A stretch of DNA of 44,591 nucleotides, taken from positions 1 to 44,591 of the forward strand of contig JAIBBI010000028.1 of NCBI GenBank assembly GCA_019694755.1, written 5' to 3'. Within the stretch, counting starts at the first letter, position 1. Every line of letters begins with the position of its first letter. This DNA comes from Gemmataceae bacterium. Lineage in GTDB: Bacteria; Planctomycetota; Planctomycetia; Gemmatales; Gemmataceae. Below the pieces are notes generated by a model that saw only the letters and a list, made by a program, of their open reading frames with translations, was not told where the DNA came from and did no database searches. Positions 15,400 through 25,200 of this stretch are shown in pieces. Both the position numbers and the translations under genes were made by a program.

Positions 15400-16812
15400 T
15401 CACTTTGCCGATGCCTTAGCTCGACTCTCCGTCGATCGCGTCCAGTAAACGCCGAGGCCAACGGCGAAAGTCAGCACGGCCAGCCCCGTCACCTTGGCAA
15501 GGTACAAGGTAGTGTCCGGTTCCTCCGGCGGCGGAACGAGCGAGAGAATCATGGCCAGTATCGTTGTGACCAGGCCCGACACGGCGAGTATCTGAATCGC
15601 CAGTCGACGGCTAAACCTGTCCGGTCGGCCCGGCCCGGGATTACCGTGTTGCAACCGGATCGCGGCCGCGAAGACGAACAGGAACGGGATGAACGTCGGA
15701 ATCAGAGTCATGCTCTGAAAAACGTCGAACGCACCCTTTGTGGTCGTGCCCCATTGCCCGAGGACGATCAGGCCGGCGACAATCCCGGCCTGAAAGAGCA
15801 GGGCGACGTACGGAGTGCCCCAGCGGGGATGAAGTCGGCCGAACACCGCGGGGACGCAATGGGCGACTCCACCGACGAACGGCAACCGAGCGCTCGTCGC
15901 ACTCCAGGCGCCGACTTTGCCCAATTGCCCTACGACGACCAGAAAGGCTGCGAGCGGCAGCAATCCCGACACGCCGGCCCGGGTCGACGCGGTCTTGAAT
16001 GCCTGCATGAACCCTAGCGAGCCGGTCAGTTGATCCGCGGGGATCAGCACGACTACTGCCAGGGTCGCGACGATATTGGTCACGAGAACGAGGACGGCCG
16101 CGGCTACCAGAGCGGGGCCGATTCTCCGCCTCAGGTCCTGAATCTCGTCGCCGAGGATCGATGCGGCTTCCAGCCCCGTGAGACTCATGACGAGAACGGA
16201 CCACAGCAGCGCGTTTTTCATGTCGAGCTCTGGGACGAAGCTGGACGTGGTCATGGGGGTGACCGGTCCGTGGCGGGTCCACGCGACGACTGCGAGGACA
16301 ACGAGTCCGACCGCAGGCAGCCAGATCCCGGCCGCGCCGACATTGTGCAGCCATTTGCCGATATCCAACCCGACGATGTGAAGGGCCGTGACCAGAGCGA
16401 GGCACGCGAGCGAGACAGTCATGAAATAGGTCGGACTCTCCTGCAGGCTGACCCACGGATCGCCTCCGAGCGACAGGGCCGTCCCGGCAATGTAGTACAA
16501 CACGACGGTTAGAAATGGCAGATTGCAGAACCAGTAAAACCAGCCGGTGATGAAGCCTGCGAGATCGCCGAACGACTCCCGGCTCCAGACGTAAAGGCCA
16601 CCTTCACCGGGAAACCGCGCCGTCAGCGCGAGCACGCTGACGGCAAGAGGGAGAAAGAACATCATGCCGCTGACGCACCAGAATGTGACGCCGGCCGGGC
16701 CGGCCTCGGCCGCCCGCACGAACCAGATCACATTGAAGTTGGCGATGACGAAGAACAGGACGAGGTCGGCGAACCCCATGACGCGACGGAGTTCCGGAGT
16801 TCGCTGGTCCAT
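15400..16812 (-). CDS. APC-superfamily amino acid permease
   Basis: 470 residues, with about 12 predicted membrane helices by eye. It is a secondary transporter of amino acids or related amines. The first helix contains the unwound segment typical of the fold (FADLVLFFVIANFNVIWFV), followed by GEGGLYVWSRESFGDLAGFI, a recognised APC pattern in helix 3. Helix 6 has LTGLEAASILGDEIQD. GGGAG lies 7 nt before ATG 16812. It sits 38 nt downstream of the D-aminoacylase gene, so import of D-amino acids or their products is a reasonable guess. Substrate cannot be read from the sequence. Confidence 0.85.
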   Translation of the reverse strand: MDQRTPELRRVMGFADLVLFFVIANFNVIWFVRAAEAGPAGVTFWCVSGMMFFLPLAVSVLALTARFPGEGGLYVWSRESFGDLAGFITGWFYWFCNLPFLTVVLYYIAGTALSLGGDPWVSLQESPTYFMTVSLACLALVTALHIVGLDIGKWLHNVGAAGIWLPAVGLVVLAVVAWTRHGPVTPMTTSSFVPELDMKNALLWSVLVMSLTGLEAASILGDEIQDLRRRIGPALVAAAVLVLVTNIVATLAVVVLIPADQLTGSLGFMQAFKTASTRAGVSGLLPLAAFLVVVGQLGKVGAWSATSARLPFVGGVAHCVPAVFGRLHPRWGTPYVALLFQAGIVAGLIVLGQWGTTTKGAFDVFQSMTLIPTFIPFLFVFAAAIRLQHGNPGPGRPDRFSRRLAIQILAVSGLVTTILAMILSLVPPPEEPDTTLYLAKVTGLAVLTFAVGLGVYWTRSTESRAKASAK

Positions 16813-16850
16813 GGTCGGGCTCCCATCCGCAAGGAGAGGCTCGGGGCCGA

Positions 16851-18410
16851 CTACCGGGCGTTGCCGTGGCGGATCGCCCGGCCCGGCAACGCCGTCGTGC
16901 GCTCACCGGCATCGATGGCCAGTACGCCATTGACGAACAGGTAACGCACGCCGGGCGAGTACTGGTGCGGCTTGTCAAACGTCGCCAGGTCGCGGTAGCT
17001 TTTCGCATCGAACACGACAATGTCGGCCATGTAGCCGGGCTTGATGGCGCCGCGGTCCTTCAGACCGATGATGTCCGCCGGCAAGCCCGTGGCGCTGTGA
17101 ATGGCCCGGGCCAGCGGCACGATCTTGTCGTCGAGCGAATAACGACCGATCTTTCGAGGAAACGTGCCGTAGGACCGCGGGTGTGGTACCTGTTCGGAGG
17201 GCACGACCGCCCCGCCGTCACTCGCGGTCGCTACATACGGCTCCTTCATGATCAGGCGGACGTCTTCCTCGTTCATCGTGAGTCCGACCACCGACGCGCC
17301 GCCGTTCCGCTCGATCTCCAGCACGATATCGACCGGCGACTTCTTTTCCCTCAAAGCAATCGTGCCGAGCGTCTTGCCCTGCCAATCCGGCCGTGCTTTG
17401 TAGCGGGCGATAAGGAACGTCGTCCCGGCATCGTACTTGGCGATCGCGTCGCCGATGGCTTGCCGGTAGAGCGGTTCCTGTTGTGGGTCCGAAAGGCGAG
17501 CGAGATACTCGGCCTCCGTGCCCCGACGCAAGTGCGGCGGCAATGCGACGGCCGCCAGACCGGTGCTCCAGCCGAGGTAGGGGTATTGATCCGCGGTTAC
17601 CCGCTGGCCGCGGTTCCGTGCCTGACGAATGAGCCCGACGGCATCTCCAGACTTGCCCCAGACCGATTTTGCGCCGGCCTTCAGATGGGAGATGTGAACC
17701 GGTAACCCGGCCTGCTGGCCGATGGTTAATGCCTCCTCGATGGAACCGAGCAGGCCGGCCTCCTCATCTCGCATGTGAGTCGCATAAAGGCCGCCGTGCC
17801 CCGCCACGACACCGGCCAGCGCGATCAATTCGTCGGTCTTCGAATACGCCCCCGGCGTGTACTCCAGCCCCGACGACAAACCCCACGCGCCCTCGCGCAT
17901 GGCTTTGTCGACCAGTTGCTTCATGGCCGACAGTTCGTCGGCAGTTGGAGGCCGATCGGCGTTTCCGAGGACTTTTTCGCGGATGGAGTTGTGCGGCGCG
18001 AGATGCAAGACGTTGCAGCCGACACGGCCTTCGTCAAGTTTCTTCAGGTATTCGCCGGTGTCTACCGGCCCGCTGCCGCAGTTGCCGGTCACGACCGTGG
18101 TCACTCCCTGAGTCAGGTAGTTCAGCAGGGCCCGGCGTTCCGGTGTCGTAATGCCCGTGTTGTCGCAGTGCGTGTGCAGGTCGATGAAGCCGGGTGCGAG
18201 AATCAGGCCGGTGCCGTCGATGACTCTCGGAGTGCCGGCAACGGCAAACGCCCCGACCGCAGCGATTCGGTCGCCTTGGACGGCGACGTCCGCGATTCTC
18301 CCGGGATTGTCACTGCCGTCGAAGACCGTTGCGCCGCGGATCACGAAGTCGGCCTGCACCGGTACGTCCGGTGAGCCGAGCAGCACGATCAAAACAGCAA
18401 AGCAGTTCAT
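16851..18410 (-). CDS. Exported N-acyl-D-amino-acid deacylase (D-aminoacylase)
   Basis: 519 residues from ATG 18410, which has AAGGTGA upstream and opens a signal peptide (MNCFAVLIVLLGSPDVPVQA); the 72 nt of open frame before it are not convincing. It belongs to the amidohydrolase superfamily: small beta domain (DFVIRGATVFDGSDNPGRIADV), metal motif HTH (79-81), the D-aminoacylase Cys in VTGNCGSG (Cys111), HISHLKAG, ADQYPYLGWSTG, SDGGAV and the C-terminal GAIKPGYMADIVVFD. It removes acyl groups from N-acyl-D-amino acids; the signal peptide suggests a periplasmic location. It is placed 13 nt after the epimerase gene in the same operon. The exact acyl/amino-acid specificity is not visible. Confidence 0.87.
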   Translation of the reverse strand: MNCFAVLIVLLGSPDVPVQADFVIRGATVFDGSDNPGRIADVAVQGDRIAAVGAFAVAGTPRVIDGTGLILAPGFIDLHTHCDNTGITTPERRALLNYLTQGVTTVVTGNCGSGPVDTGEYLKKLDEGRVGCNVLHLAPHNSIREKVLGNADRPPTADELSAMKQLVDKAMREGAWGLSSGLEYTPGAYSKTDELIALAGVVAGHGGLYATHMRDEEAGLLGSIEEALTIGQQAGLPVHISHLKAGAKSVWGKSGDAVGLIRQARNRGQRVTADQYPYLGWSTGLAAVALPPHLRRGTEAEYLARLSDPQQEPLYRQAIGDAIAKYDAGTTFLIARYKARPDWQGKTLGTIALREKKSPVDIVLEIERNGGASVVGLTMNEEDVRLIMKEPYVATASDGGAVVPSEQVPHPRSYGTFPRKIGRYSLDDKIVPLARAIHSATGLPADIIGLKDRGAIKPGYMADIVVFDAKSYRDLATFDKPHQYSPGVRYLFVNGVLAIDAGERTTALPGRAIRHGNAR

Positions 18411-18423
18411 GGAGATTTCACCT

Positions 18424-19494
18424 TCAATTCCGGCGGGGCTCGATGCCGAGACCGGGCCCGGTCGGCGGATACAGCGTGCCATTCTCGAGCGGCAGGAGCG
18501 AGGCTGCGGGGTCGTTGATCAAGCCGAGATGCCCGTCGAGATCAGCGTATGTTGTCGAGGGGCAGGCGAGGGCCAAATGCAGCCCGGCCGCGATGCCCAG
18601 CGCCGATTCGTCCATGCAGCCGACCATGACTTCCAGGCCGGCCGCCCGGGCCACGGCTTCCACCTGCAATGCTTCCGCGATCCCGCCCGTCTTCATGAGC
18701 TTGACGTTGAGCATGTCGACCAGGCCGACTCGGGCCAACTGGAACGCGTCCTTCGCGTCAAACAGACACTCGTCGGCCATGACCGGCAGGAATCTCGCAC
18801 GTCGCACCTCGCCGAGCAACTCCGGCGCGTCGGCCGGCGTCGGTTGTTCGATGAATGCCACGCGGGCCGTAAGCGTCGCCCGGCCAAATCGCAGCGACTC
18901 TTCCACCGTGTAGCCCTGATTGGCATCGAAGCGTAACTCGATGCCGTCGCCGAACGTCTCGCGAACTCGATGCACCCGCTCGATATCCGAGTCGACATCG
19001 AGTCCGCCTTTCAACTTGAGGCAGTCGAACCCGCTCTTGATCCACCGCCCGGCCGATTCCAGCGTCTGGTCCAGAGGCAGAATGCCAATGGTGATACTGG
19101 TGCGGATTCGGTCACGGCTGCCGCCGAGCAACCTCCAAAGCGGTAGATCGACCAACTTGCCGATCAGGTCATAAATCGCCATGTCGATGCAGGCGAGGGC
19201 CGACGGTTGCCGACCCAGGGCACATCTCAGGTTACGGAGCAGCGAATTGCACTGCCTCGGATCGCCGCCTTGCAGCATGGGAACCGCGACGGAATCGATC
19301 GCGGAAATGACCATCTCGGCCGTCTCACCGGTGACCTCGTGGTCGCACCCCGCCGTGCCATAGCCGACCAGGCCGGTATCCGTCTCCAGGCGCAGTAATG
19401 CGAGTTCCGACTTGTCGTACTGCCCGTACGCGACGGCGTACGGCACTTCCTGCGATACCGGAACTGTCCAGGATTCGACGCGTGTGATTCTCAT
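18424..19494 (-). CDS. dgcA: Enolase-superfamily epimerase, DgcA-like N-acetyl-D-glutamate racemase or dipeptide epimerase
   Basis: 356 residues of the muconate-lactonizing/dipeptide-epimerase subgroup. Catalytic features: the KxK base in FDCLKLKGG, metal ligands Asp in LRFDANQGY, Glu in AFIEQPTP and Asp in VMADECLF, and the opposite-face Lys in NVKLMKTGG. By sequence alone it would be called an L-Ala-D/L-Glu epimerase. Its partner is a DUF1611 protein whose stop codon overlaps its start (ATGA, 4 nt). That pairing is known from the DgcN-DgcA route, in which DgcN acetylates D-glutamate and DgcA racemises N-acetyl-D-glutamate. The frame extends upstream to 19599, but ATG 19494 starts the family fold (MRITRVESWTVPV). 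The substrate is inferred from context. Confidence 0.8.
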   Translation of the reverse strand: MRITRVESWTVPVSQEVPYAVAYGQYDKSELALLRLETDTGLVGYGTAGCDHEVTGETAEMVISAIDSVAVPMLQGGDPRQCNSLLRNLRCALGRQPSALACIDMAIYDLIGKLVDLPLWRLLGGSRDRIRTSITIGILPLDQTLESAGRWIKSGFDCLKLKGGLDVDSDIERVHRVRETFGDGIELRFDANQGYTVEESLRFGRATLTARVAFIEQPTPADAPELLGEVRRARFLPVMADECLFDAKDAFQLARVGLVDMLNVKLMKTGGIAEALQVEAVARAAGLEVMVGCMDESALGIAAGLHLALACPSTTYADLDGHLGLINDPAASLLPLENGTLYPPTGPGLGIEPRRN

Positions 19495-20573
19495 TTCGGC
19501 GCCGGCCTGTTGGAAAGCAGCGCGGCCACGATTGGCTGTGGCCCGTGAATGAGCACATCGCAGGCCGGAAGTCCCGTCGCCGCCGAGATGGAAGTACATG
19601 CAGCGTCGACCGCGGCCCGATCCAGGTCTTCGTGGTTGATGGTGACGCCGACCACGCGACTGGTTGAAACAAGTTCGATCGCCTGAATCTGCTTTTCGAG
19701 CGGGGCCACCGGGCAGCCGGGGAAGCCATCGTACTCCCGGCGGGCCGGCGCGTGCTGCATGACGACCAGTTCAGGTCGGCACGCGGCCAGAATCTCGAAC
19801 CCGCCCGGATAGGCCGGGTGCATCAGGCTTCCCTGACCCTCGATGACGATGACGTCGGGCCGGCTCGCATTCCACGCCGACCAGACGGCATGTTCGAGTT
19901 CTCCTGCGACGAAATCGTTGATCAGCGAATCGAGAGTGATCGAATACTGAGCCCCCTGCAGCCACGCCGTCTGCCCGGTGCCGACCATCTCGGCGGTCAG
20001 CCCTGCCGCACGCAGTCCGTCGATGAGCGTCCAGGCCGTGGTCCGTTTCCCGACGGCTGAATCGGTTCCGAGTACGGCCACCTTCAGCGATGTGACGTCT
20101 TTGATCTTGCCCGAATAGAAATGGAGTTGGGAGCGGTCGGGGGGCTTGCGGACATCGCGAATGTTCACGTGGTGCCGTCGGGCCAACTCGGCGAGTTCGG
20201 GGTCATCGCTCAGGAACGAATGAAGGCCGGAATCGACGTGCAGCCCGAGCGCCATTGCCTGTCGGACTGCTGCTCGGGCGTTATCGTCCAGTTGGCCACC
20301 GTCGGGCGCAAGGCCAATGACAAAGTGCGTTGCCGGCCGGCCGGCGGATTCACAGACCCGGCACGCGTCCGTGAGGCTGGCGACGATGGGGATGCCATTT
20401 GCACGTCCGTCGAGTGCCTGCCCGGCATCGTCCCCGGCCCGCTTCGAGTCGATGACGGCCGCGACGTCGTAACGCCGTGTCCGCCGGACAAGGCCGTGAG
20501 CCGTCTTCCCGGTCGTCGTGCCGAACGCGGCTTCGCAGTACACCACGGCACGTCCGTCCGGTCGCTCCGGCAT
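19491..20573 (-). CDS. dgcN: DUF1611 family protein, DgcN-like D-glutamate N-acetyltransferase
   Basis: 360 residues from ATG 20573 (GGAG at 9 nt; a start at 20603 is possible). The N-terminal Rossmann-like half has VYCEAAFGTTTGKTAHGLVR and HVDSGLHSFLSDDPEL. The C-terminal P-loop-like half has LGTDSAVGKRTTAW (Walker A pattern), EMVGTGQTAWLQGAQ and VIEGQGSLMHPAYPG. These are the conserved blocks of DUF1611. A family member, DgcN, has been shown in other bacteria to N-acetylate D-glutamate and to be encoded next to an enolase-superfamily racemase, exactly as here. It is the first gene of the leftward operon. The enzymatic call is by family and context; the family also has members without assigned activity. 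Confidence 0.78.
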   Translation of the reverse strand: MPERPDGRAVVYCEAAFGTTTGKTAHGLVRRTRRYDVAAVIDSKRAGDDAGQALDGRANGIPIVASLTDACRVCESAGRPATHFVIGLAPDGGQLDDNARAAVRQAMALGLHVDSGLHSFLSDDPELAELARRHHVNIRDVRKPPDRSQLHFYSGKIKDVTSLKVAVLGTDSAVGKRTTAWTLIDGLRAAGLTAEMVGTGQTAWLQGAQYSITLDSLINDFVAGELEHAVWSAWNASRPDVIVIEGQGSLMHPAYPGGFEILAACRPELVVMQHAPARREYDGFPGCPVAPLEKQIQAIELVSTSRVVGVTINHEDLDRAAVDAACTSISAATGLPACDVLIHGPQPIVAALLSNRPAPK

Positions 20574-20921
20574 CTCGGATACTCCATTGTTGACTCGGCA
20601 CACGACAGTTCGACAGCGGGTGATACGCGCATTCTACGTCGAGTTATCGCCCGGGCTATCGCGATCGGGCAGTCGAGATTCGGCACTCCAGCGGCCGGCG
20701 CGATACAGTGTCCCCGAGCAATGAGCCGCCGGCCTTGTGCCGGCGGGACGGCCGCACCCCGAGCGAATGCGCCGCCACCCGGGCCATGACTGGCCCGGCT
20801 CGCCGTGTGTAGAGGACTGTCCGTTCCTGACACTATTGATCGCACGCGATCGGATACTTCGCCGCTCCCGGCAAATTGGGCGGTCGTGCGCGATGAGTCG
20901 GAGCTTCGCCCAGCGCGAATT
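20574..20921. other. Intergenic region before the D-glutamate operon
   Basis: 348 bp without a convincing gene. It must hold the promoter of the leftward dgcN operon; a TAGAAT hexamer on the minus strand (20636-20631) is the best -10 candidate, without a good -35. It also contains a GC-rich hairpin (listed separately). Several open frames here have atypical composition and no recognisable family. Confidence 0.5.
20726..20746. repeat. GC-rich hairpin, copy 1
   Basis: CCGCCGGC, loop CTTGT, GCCGGCGG: a perfect 8-bp stem. The inner 17 nt (GCCGGCCTTGTGCCGGC) recur with one change at 21708-21728 in the same orientation. The two copies bracket the small gene 20922-21332. It resembles the REP-type palindromes scattered in GC-rich genomes. 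No T-tract follows, so a simple intrinsic terminator is unlikely. Confidence 0.6.
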
Positions 20922-21332
20922 CTATACCTCCGCTTCAGGTCGCCATCCATCCTGAATGCGGTTGATCAGCAATGGCATGCTCCAAAACTCATACAGCGAC
21001 AGTTTCATGGACTCCTCGCTCAACTCGATTGGCTGAGCTTCCTGTCCGTCATAGATCAGAAGCCATTTATGAAAGTTCTCCGTGCCATGAAGGCCATGCC
21101 TGATGCGCATCGGAAGTGGAGCTTCAAGCCGTGCCGGCACCGTTACTGAACCGACGATTTTCGCGTCATTCGGTTCCACAAAGCCCCTTCGCCACACAAG
21201 ATACGTGAAGAACCGTTCGTTCATTTCGGTCAACGTATTTAGGGGTTCGGGACGTGCTTTGAAGACGCCATCAATGATCCTCACCAGTGGCCCCATGAGT
21301 GGGCTTCGATAGATGCACTGGGCATACGCCAA
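20922..21332 (-). CDS. Hypothetical protein, possibly 5'-truncated
   Basis: 136 residues with a TTG as the only usable start (21332). I do not recognise a function. The protein reads like a compact soluble domain (AYAQCIYRSPLMGPLVRIIDG, WLLIYDGQEAQPIELSEES, MPLLINRIQDGWRP), without signal peptide or membrane segment. Translation upstream of the TTG continues with family-like residues (VVEIKIRAG) until an in-frame TAA at 21371-21369 beside a T5 run. The true N-terminus may therefore have been lost by a frameshift, or the gene may use a rare start. There is no good Shine-Dalgarno. It stands alone, bracketed by the paired GC-rich hairpins, with lower GC than its neighbours. Confidence 0.5.
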   Translation of the reverse strand: MAYAQCIYRSPLMGPLVRIIDGVFKARPEPLNTLTEMNERFFTYLVWRRGFVEPNDAKIVGSVTVPARLEAPLPMRIRHGLHGTENFHKWLLIYDGQEAQPIELSEESMKLSLYEFWSMPLLINRIQDGWRPEAEV

Positions 21333-21754
21333 GCCTGCACGGATCTTGATCTCGACAACACGGCCTTTTTACAGCGGGCCGGAATGAGTGTCAGGAATCG
21401 TCTTTTTGCCCGTGCGTTTGATCGCTGCGCCCTCTTTTTTGCTCCAGCCCGACTTCAATCAATCGCAACAGTCGCCGGCGCCATCCTCGAATCGCGCCGA
21501 CACCTGTAGCCGGGCGTTTTCATGGGGCGCGGCCAATCGTGGCATTGAAGGCTTCCCTCTTGCTGCCGCATTCTACCCGGTCTTCGACCGGGATTGAACG
21601 GGTGTAGCATGGCGGGAAGCGTCACCTCAAGTCGAAATCGACACGGACTCGGAATCGCCCGTGTCACCGCGGAAAAAAAAGTCACGTCGAGACACGCGAG
21701 CAACAAGCTGCCGGCCTTGCGCCGGCAGGAACCGGTCACAAACTCACTCGCCCC
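21333..21754. other. Intergenic region with hairpins
   Basis: 422 bp with no gene I can support. It contains a 7-bp hairpin CCCGGTC-TTC-GACCGGG (21576-21592), an A8 run (21673-21680) and the second copy of the GC-rich hairpin. The A8 run lies on the minus strand as a T-tract about 28 nt beyond that hairpin, so the pair could act together as a transcription end for the large gene to the right. Confidence 0.5.
21708..21728. repeat. GC-rich hairpin, copy 2 / possible terminator
   Basis: CTGCCGGC, loop CTTGC, GCCGGCAG: a perfect 8-bp stem. It begins 26 nt beyond the stop codon of the leftward gene 21755-25528, a normal terminator position. The core is the same as in the hairpin at 20726-20746, in the same orientation, which argues for a dispersed repeat element that may also serve as a terminator. 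Confidence 0.6.
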
Positions 21755-22262
21755 CTAAATCGCTTGCAAAAACCGCAGCCGGAACTGCAGGAAGTCACTG
21801 GGTCCTACGATCCCGTCGCCGTCGAAGTCGAACGCCGGGTTGTTCAGGCCCAGGCCCAGCCGGAAAGCGAGGAAGTCGACCGAGTCGACGCGAGCGTCGC
21901 CGTTGCTGTCGCCGAAGAGGCGATGGAAGTTGGCGACGTAGTCCCCGCCGGCCAGACCGTCGGCATCGCCGTCGAGCGCCTCGATGCCCAGCACCTGATT
22001 GCTCAGCACCGTCAGAGAATACCGCCCATCGACGAGCGACCCGAACTGCGTCCCCGGCCCGGAAAACGTCAACGTCACGGTGGTCGCGGTGCCGGTCGTC
22101 ACCGCGGCCGACAGCGCGACCGTCTCGCTCCCGCGCCGCACCACAAACGCCCCGGCCGGGTCCCCCGCAAACATCACCGGCTGATCGAACGTCACGGTCA
22201 AAGTCCGCACCACCGACCGCTGCGCGGAGCCATCCGCCACCTTAATCGAGGTAATGGTCGGC
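21755..22262 (-). repeat. C-terminal surface cassette, copy 1
   Basis: Codes for the last ~170 residues of the propeller protein: an Ig-like strand region beginning TSIKVADGSAQRS, then L-x-D-G-R-Y-S-L-T-V, G-D-Y, R-L-F-G-D and two EF-like loops ending FLQFRLRFLQAI. The same cassette closes the genes at 25824, 34846 and 34967. It is the most diverged of the four copies in its first loop (LGLGLNNPAFDFDGDG). Confidence 0.75.
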
Positions 22263-25200
22263 GGAAGGGTGACGTATGCGAAGACGTCGGTATACCGGTT
22301 GAGATCATCGGTAACGAGGTTCGTCGCTTCGCTCGTATACGCGATCACCGTCCCGTTGTGGTTGATGGTCAGCGATCGGTGCGAGTCGTTGCTCCCAACA
22401 TTGAAATTGGAAACATCGAAGCTGGCGAGACGCGATTTCCCGTTGAGCCGGTCGTAGAGCATGACGTTGTAGGTGTTGCCGGTCGAAGGAAGCACGAGCC
22501 CGGACACGACGTCCGTCGCCGACGCCTGATAGGCAACGAACCGACCATCGCCGCTGATCGTCGGAAGTCGGCTGTCGCCGTTGCCGCCCGCCGTACTCGC
22601 GCTGACGGCGTGGCTTACCAGTACGTTGCTGCCGGTCACTCGATCGTAAAGTAAGACGTTTTCGTCGTCCGGGTTGCTGGTGCCGGCTGAGAAGCCGGCG
22701 ACGAGATTCTGCGCCAGGCTTGCGTAGACGATGAACCGCCCGTCGGCACTGACGTATCGTCCGCCGGAGTTGTCCAGGCTCCCCGCCCAGAAGGAACTGG
22801 CCAGGTTCCCCGCGGAATTGGCCGTGCCGGCCGCGTGGCTGACCAGCGTGACCGAGCCCGTTATGCAGTCGTAGACGAAAATGTCGTTGTCGGCATTGGT
22901 GTCGCTTTGTCCGGCCACGAGGTTGGTGGCCGCGCTCTGGAAGACGACGACGCTACCGTCCCGGCTGATCGAGGGATCGTTGCTGCCGCCGTTGCCGCCG
23001 GTAACGAGCGAAGCCGCGGAATGACTCACGAGCACGTTGGTATCGGTGTCCCGGTTGTACAGAATGACGTTGCGACCGCCGCCGACCATTCCGGGCACCA
23101 TGTTGGAAGAATTGGTCCAATAGGCCACGAACCGCCCGTCGCCACTCATGGAGCTCGCGAAGCTGGTGCTGTTGACCGTGGCCAGCGGTTGGCCGGGGAG
23201 GTGGCTCACAAGCCGATTGGTGCCCGACACGCGATCGTAAAGATAGACATCTGACCCGATGCCGTTTTCGACGATTGTCCCGTTGTTGTCGACCATGCCC
23301 GCCACGAGATCATTCGCAAGGCTCCGAAACGACACCCATCGGCCGTCGCTGCTGATGCTCAGGTACGCTCCCAGAATCGTGAAAAACGTTCCGCTGGTGT
23401 AGTTTCCGCCGACGTTGACCGTGCCGGCCTTCCGGCTGACCAGTTCGTTCACACCGGTCAGCCTGTCGTACAGGAAGATGTCGGTATTGGAGTAATAGTT
23501 CGCACTGAGCGGTCCGTTACTGTCCACGAAGCCGGGCACGAGGTCGGTTGCGTAGCTGCAATAGGCGACGTACCGCCCGTCGGCGCTGATCACCGCGAGG
23601 GTACTATCGGCATTCGCGGCCGTGGTCGGCGCGCCCGCGGCATGGCTCACCAGCACCGTCGTGCCCGCCGCCCGGTCGTGCAGAAAAACATCAAGGGTCC
23701 CTTTATCGCCGGTCACGGACCGGCCGGTGTCGATCTGGCCGGTCACGACATTCGCAGCGGAATCGGTGAAAACAACGAAACGACCGTCGGGAGTCTGATT
23801 GACCCAACCACTGTTGCCACCACCGGCAGTTTGCGATGGTCGTCCGAATCGCCGGGAAACGAGTGAGGTAGTGCCGGTGACGAGGTCCCTAAGGTACACA
23901 TCGGTAAACCCATTGGCGTCGCTTATCGTGGCCGACAGGTCGCTCGAATTGGATGCAATGGCGACGAATCTGCCGTCTCCACTCATCGCAGAAAACTGGG
24001 AGTTACCGTTGCCCCCGACGACATCGGACGCCATCCGTCCACTCAGTAGGCTCACCTGACCGGTAAGTCGATCGTAACGATATACGTCGTTTCCATTCAC
24101 ACCATTACGATCGACGAATCCTGCTACCAGGTCCGTACCGCAGCCAATGAACCGCACGAACCGGCCGTCCGCAGACAATTGGGGACCAGCCGCATCTTGG
24201 CCTCTATTGTCCGACATGGCGGCATTGCCAGCATTATGATTTACGAGTACGGTTTGCTCGCTCTCCCGGTCGTACAAGTAAAGATCACGGCTGGTTGCAG
24301 AATTTCCGTCGACAAATCCGGAGACTATGTTGTTCGCAAGACTCTGAAATACCACGAATCGCCCATCTGAGCTCATTGCTGTCGAATGCGACGTCCCATT
24401 ACCTCCAATCAAAGTGCTAGTCGCAGCGTGACTCACCAACCGCACCGCGCCAGTTTCACAATCGTACAACAATACCTGCAAGCCAGTCGACGTTGCCCCA
24501 GGGACAAGGTTGGTAGCGCGCGTCTGTACCCCAATCCACCTGCCGTCACCACTAATGTCAGTACCCAAGCTGCCACCATTCCCGCCAAATGGCACCGTAT
24601 TCCCCGACCGCGTAACAAGCACGTTTTTACCCGTCATTCGATCGTGGCGATACACGTCCGTTTTGCTCGTAGACGGGACGTTCGTCATGTCCGAGCCCGA
24701 ACTGGACACAACCACGAACCGCCCGTCATCAGACGCCCCGTAAACGAATGAAGAGCCGTTGCACGGGGCATTCGGATTGCCGTACTGATGATCCAATATT
24801 GCGACCTGACCCGAAACGACGTCATACGCATACGCATGCGTATTGACGGAGGAGGTCCCTCCGCCGGGATTGGGGAACGCGCCCACCAGGTCGACCGCGT
24901 TGCTCCGGAACACAATGAGGTTGCCACTTGCTGATATTATCGGTACCCCGGATTCTGCCGACGCGCTTGCAAATGGCGAATCGAACCGATGTGATATCAG
25001 CGAGCATTTGCTGATGACCCTGTCATAAATGTAAATGTTCAGGGGGTTGCCGGAAGCCGCGACAAATCCCGGAATCAGATTCGTTGCATTGCTTGTGAAC
25101 GCAATGAATCTCCCGTCGGCACTAATTGCCGGGAACCCCCCGCCAGCCGCCTGGCCAGGTGCAATCAATACTGTCCCGTTCGCCGTGACGTTGGTCGTCC

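Noticed and set aside
14948-15420. Fluoride riboswitch upstream of crcB
   Set aside because: The sequence between the permease stop and crcB lacks the conserved riboswitch pattern; crcB appears to be a distal operon gene.
21388-21597. Short rightward open frame in the intergenic region
   Set aside because: No ribosome-binding site, no family features and hairpin-rich surroundings.
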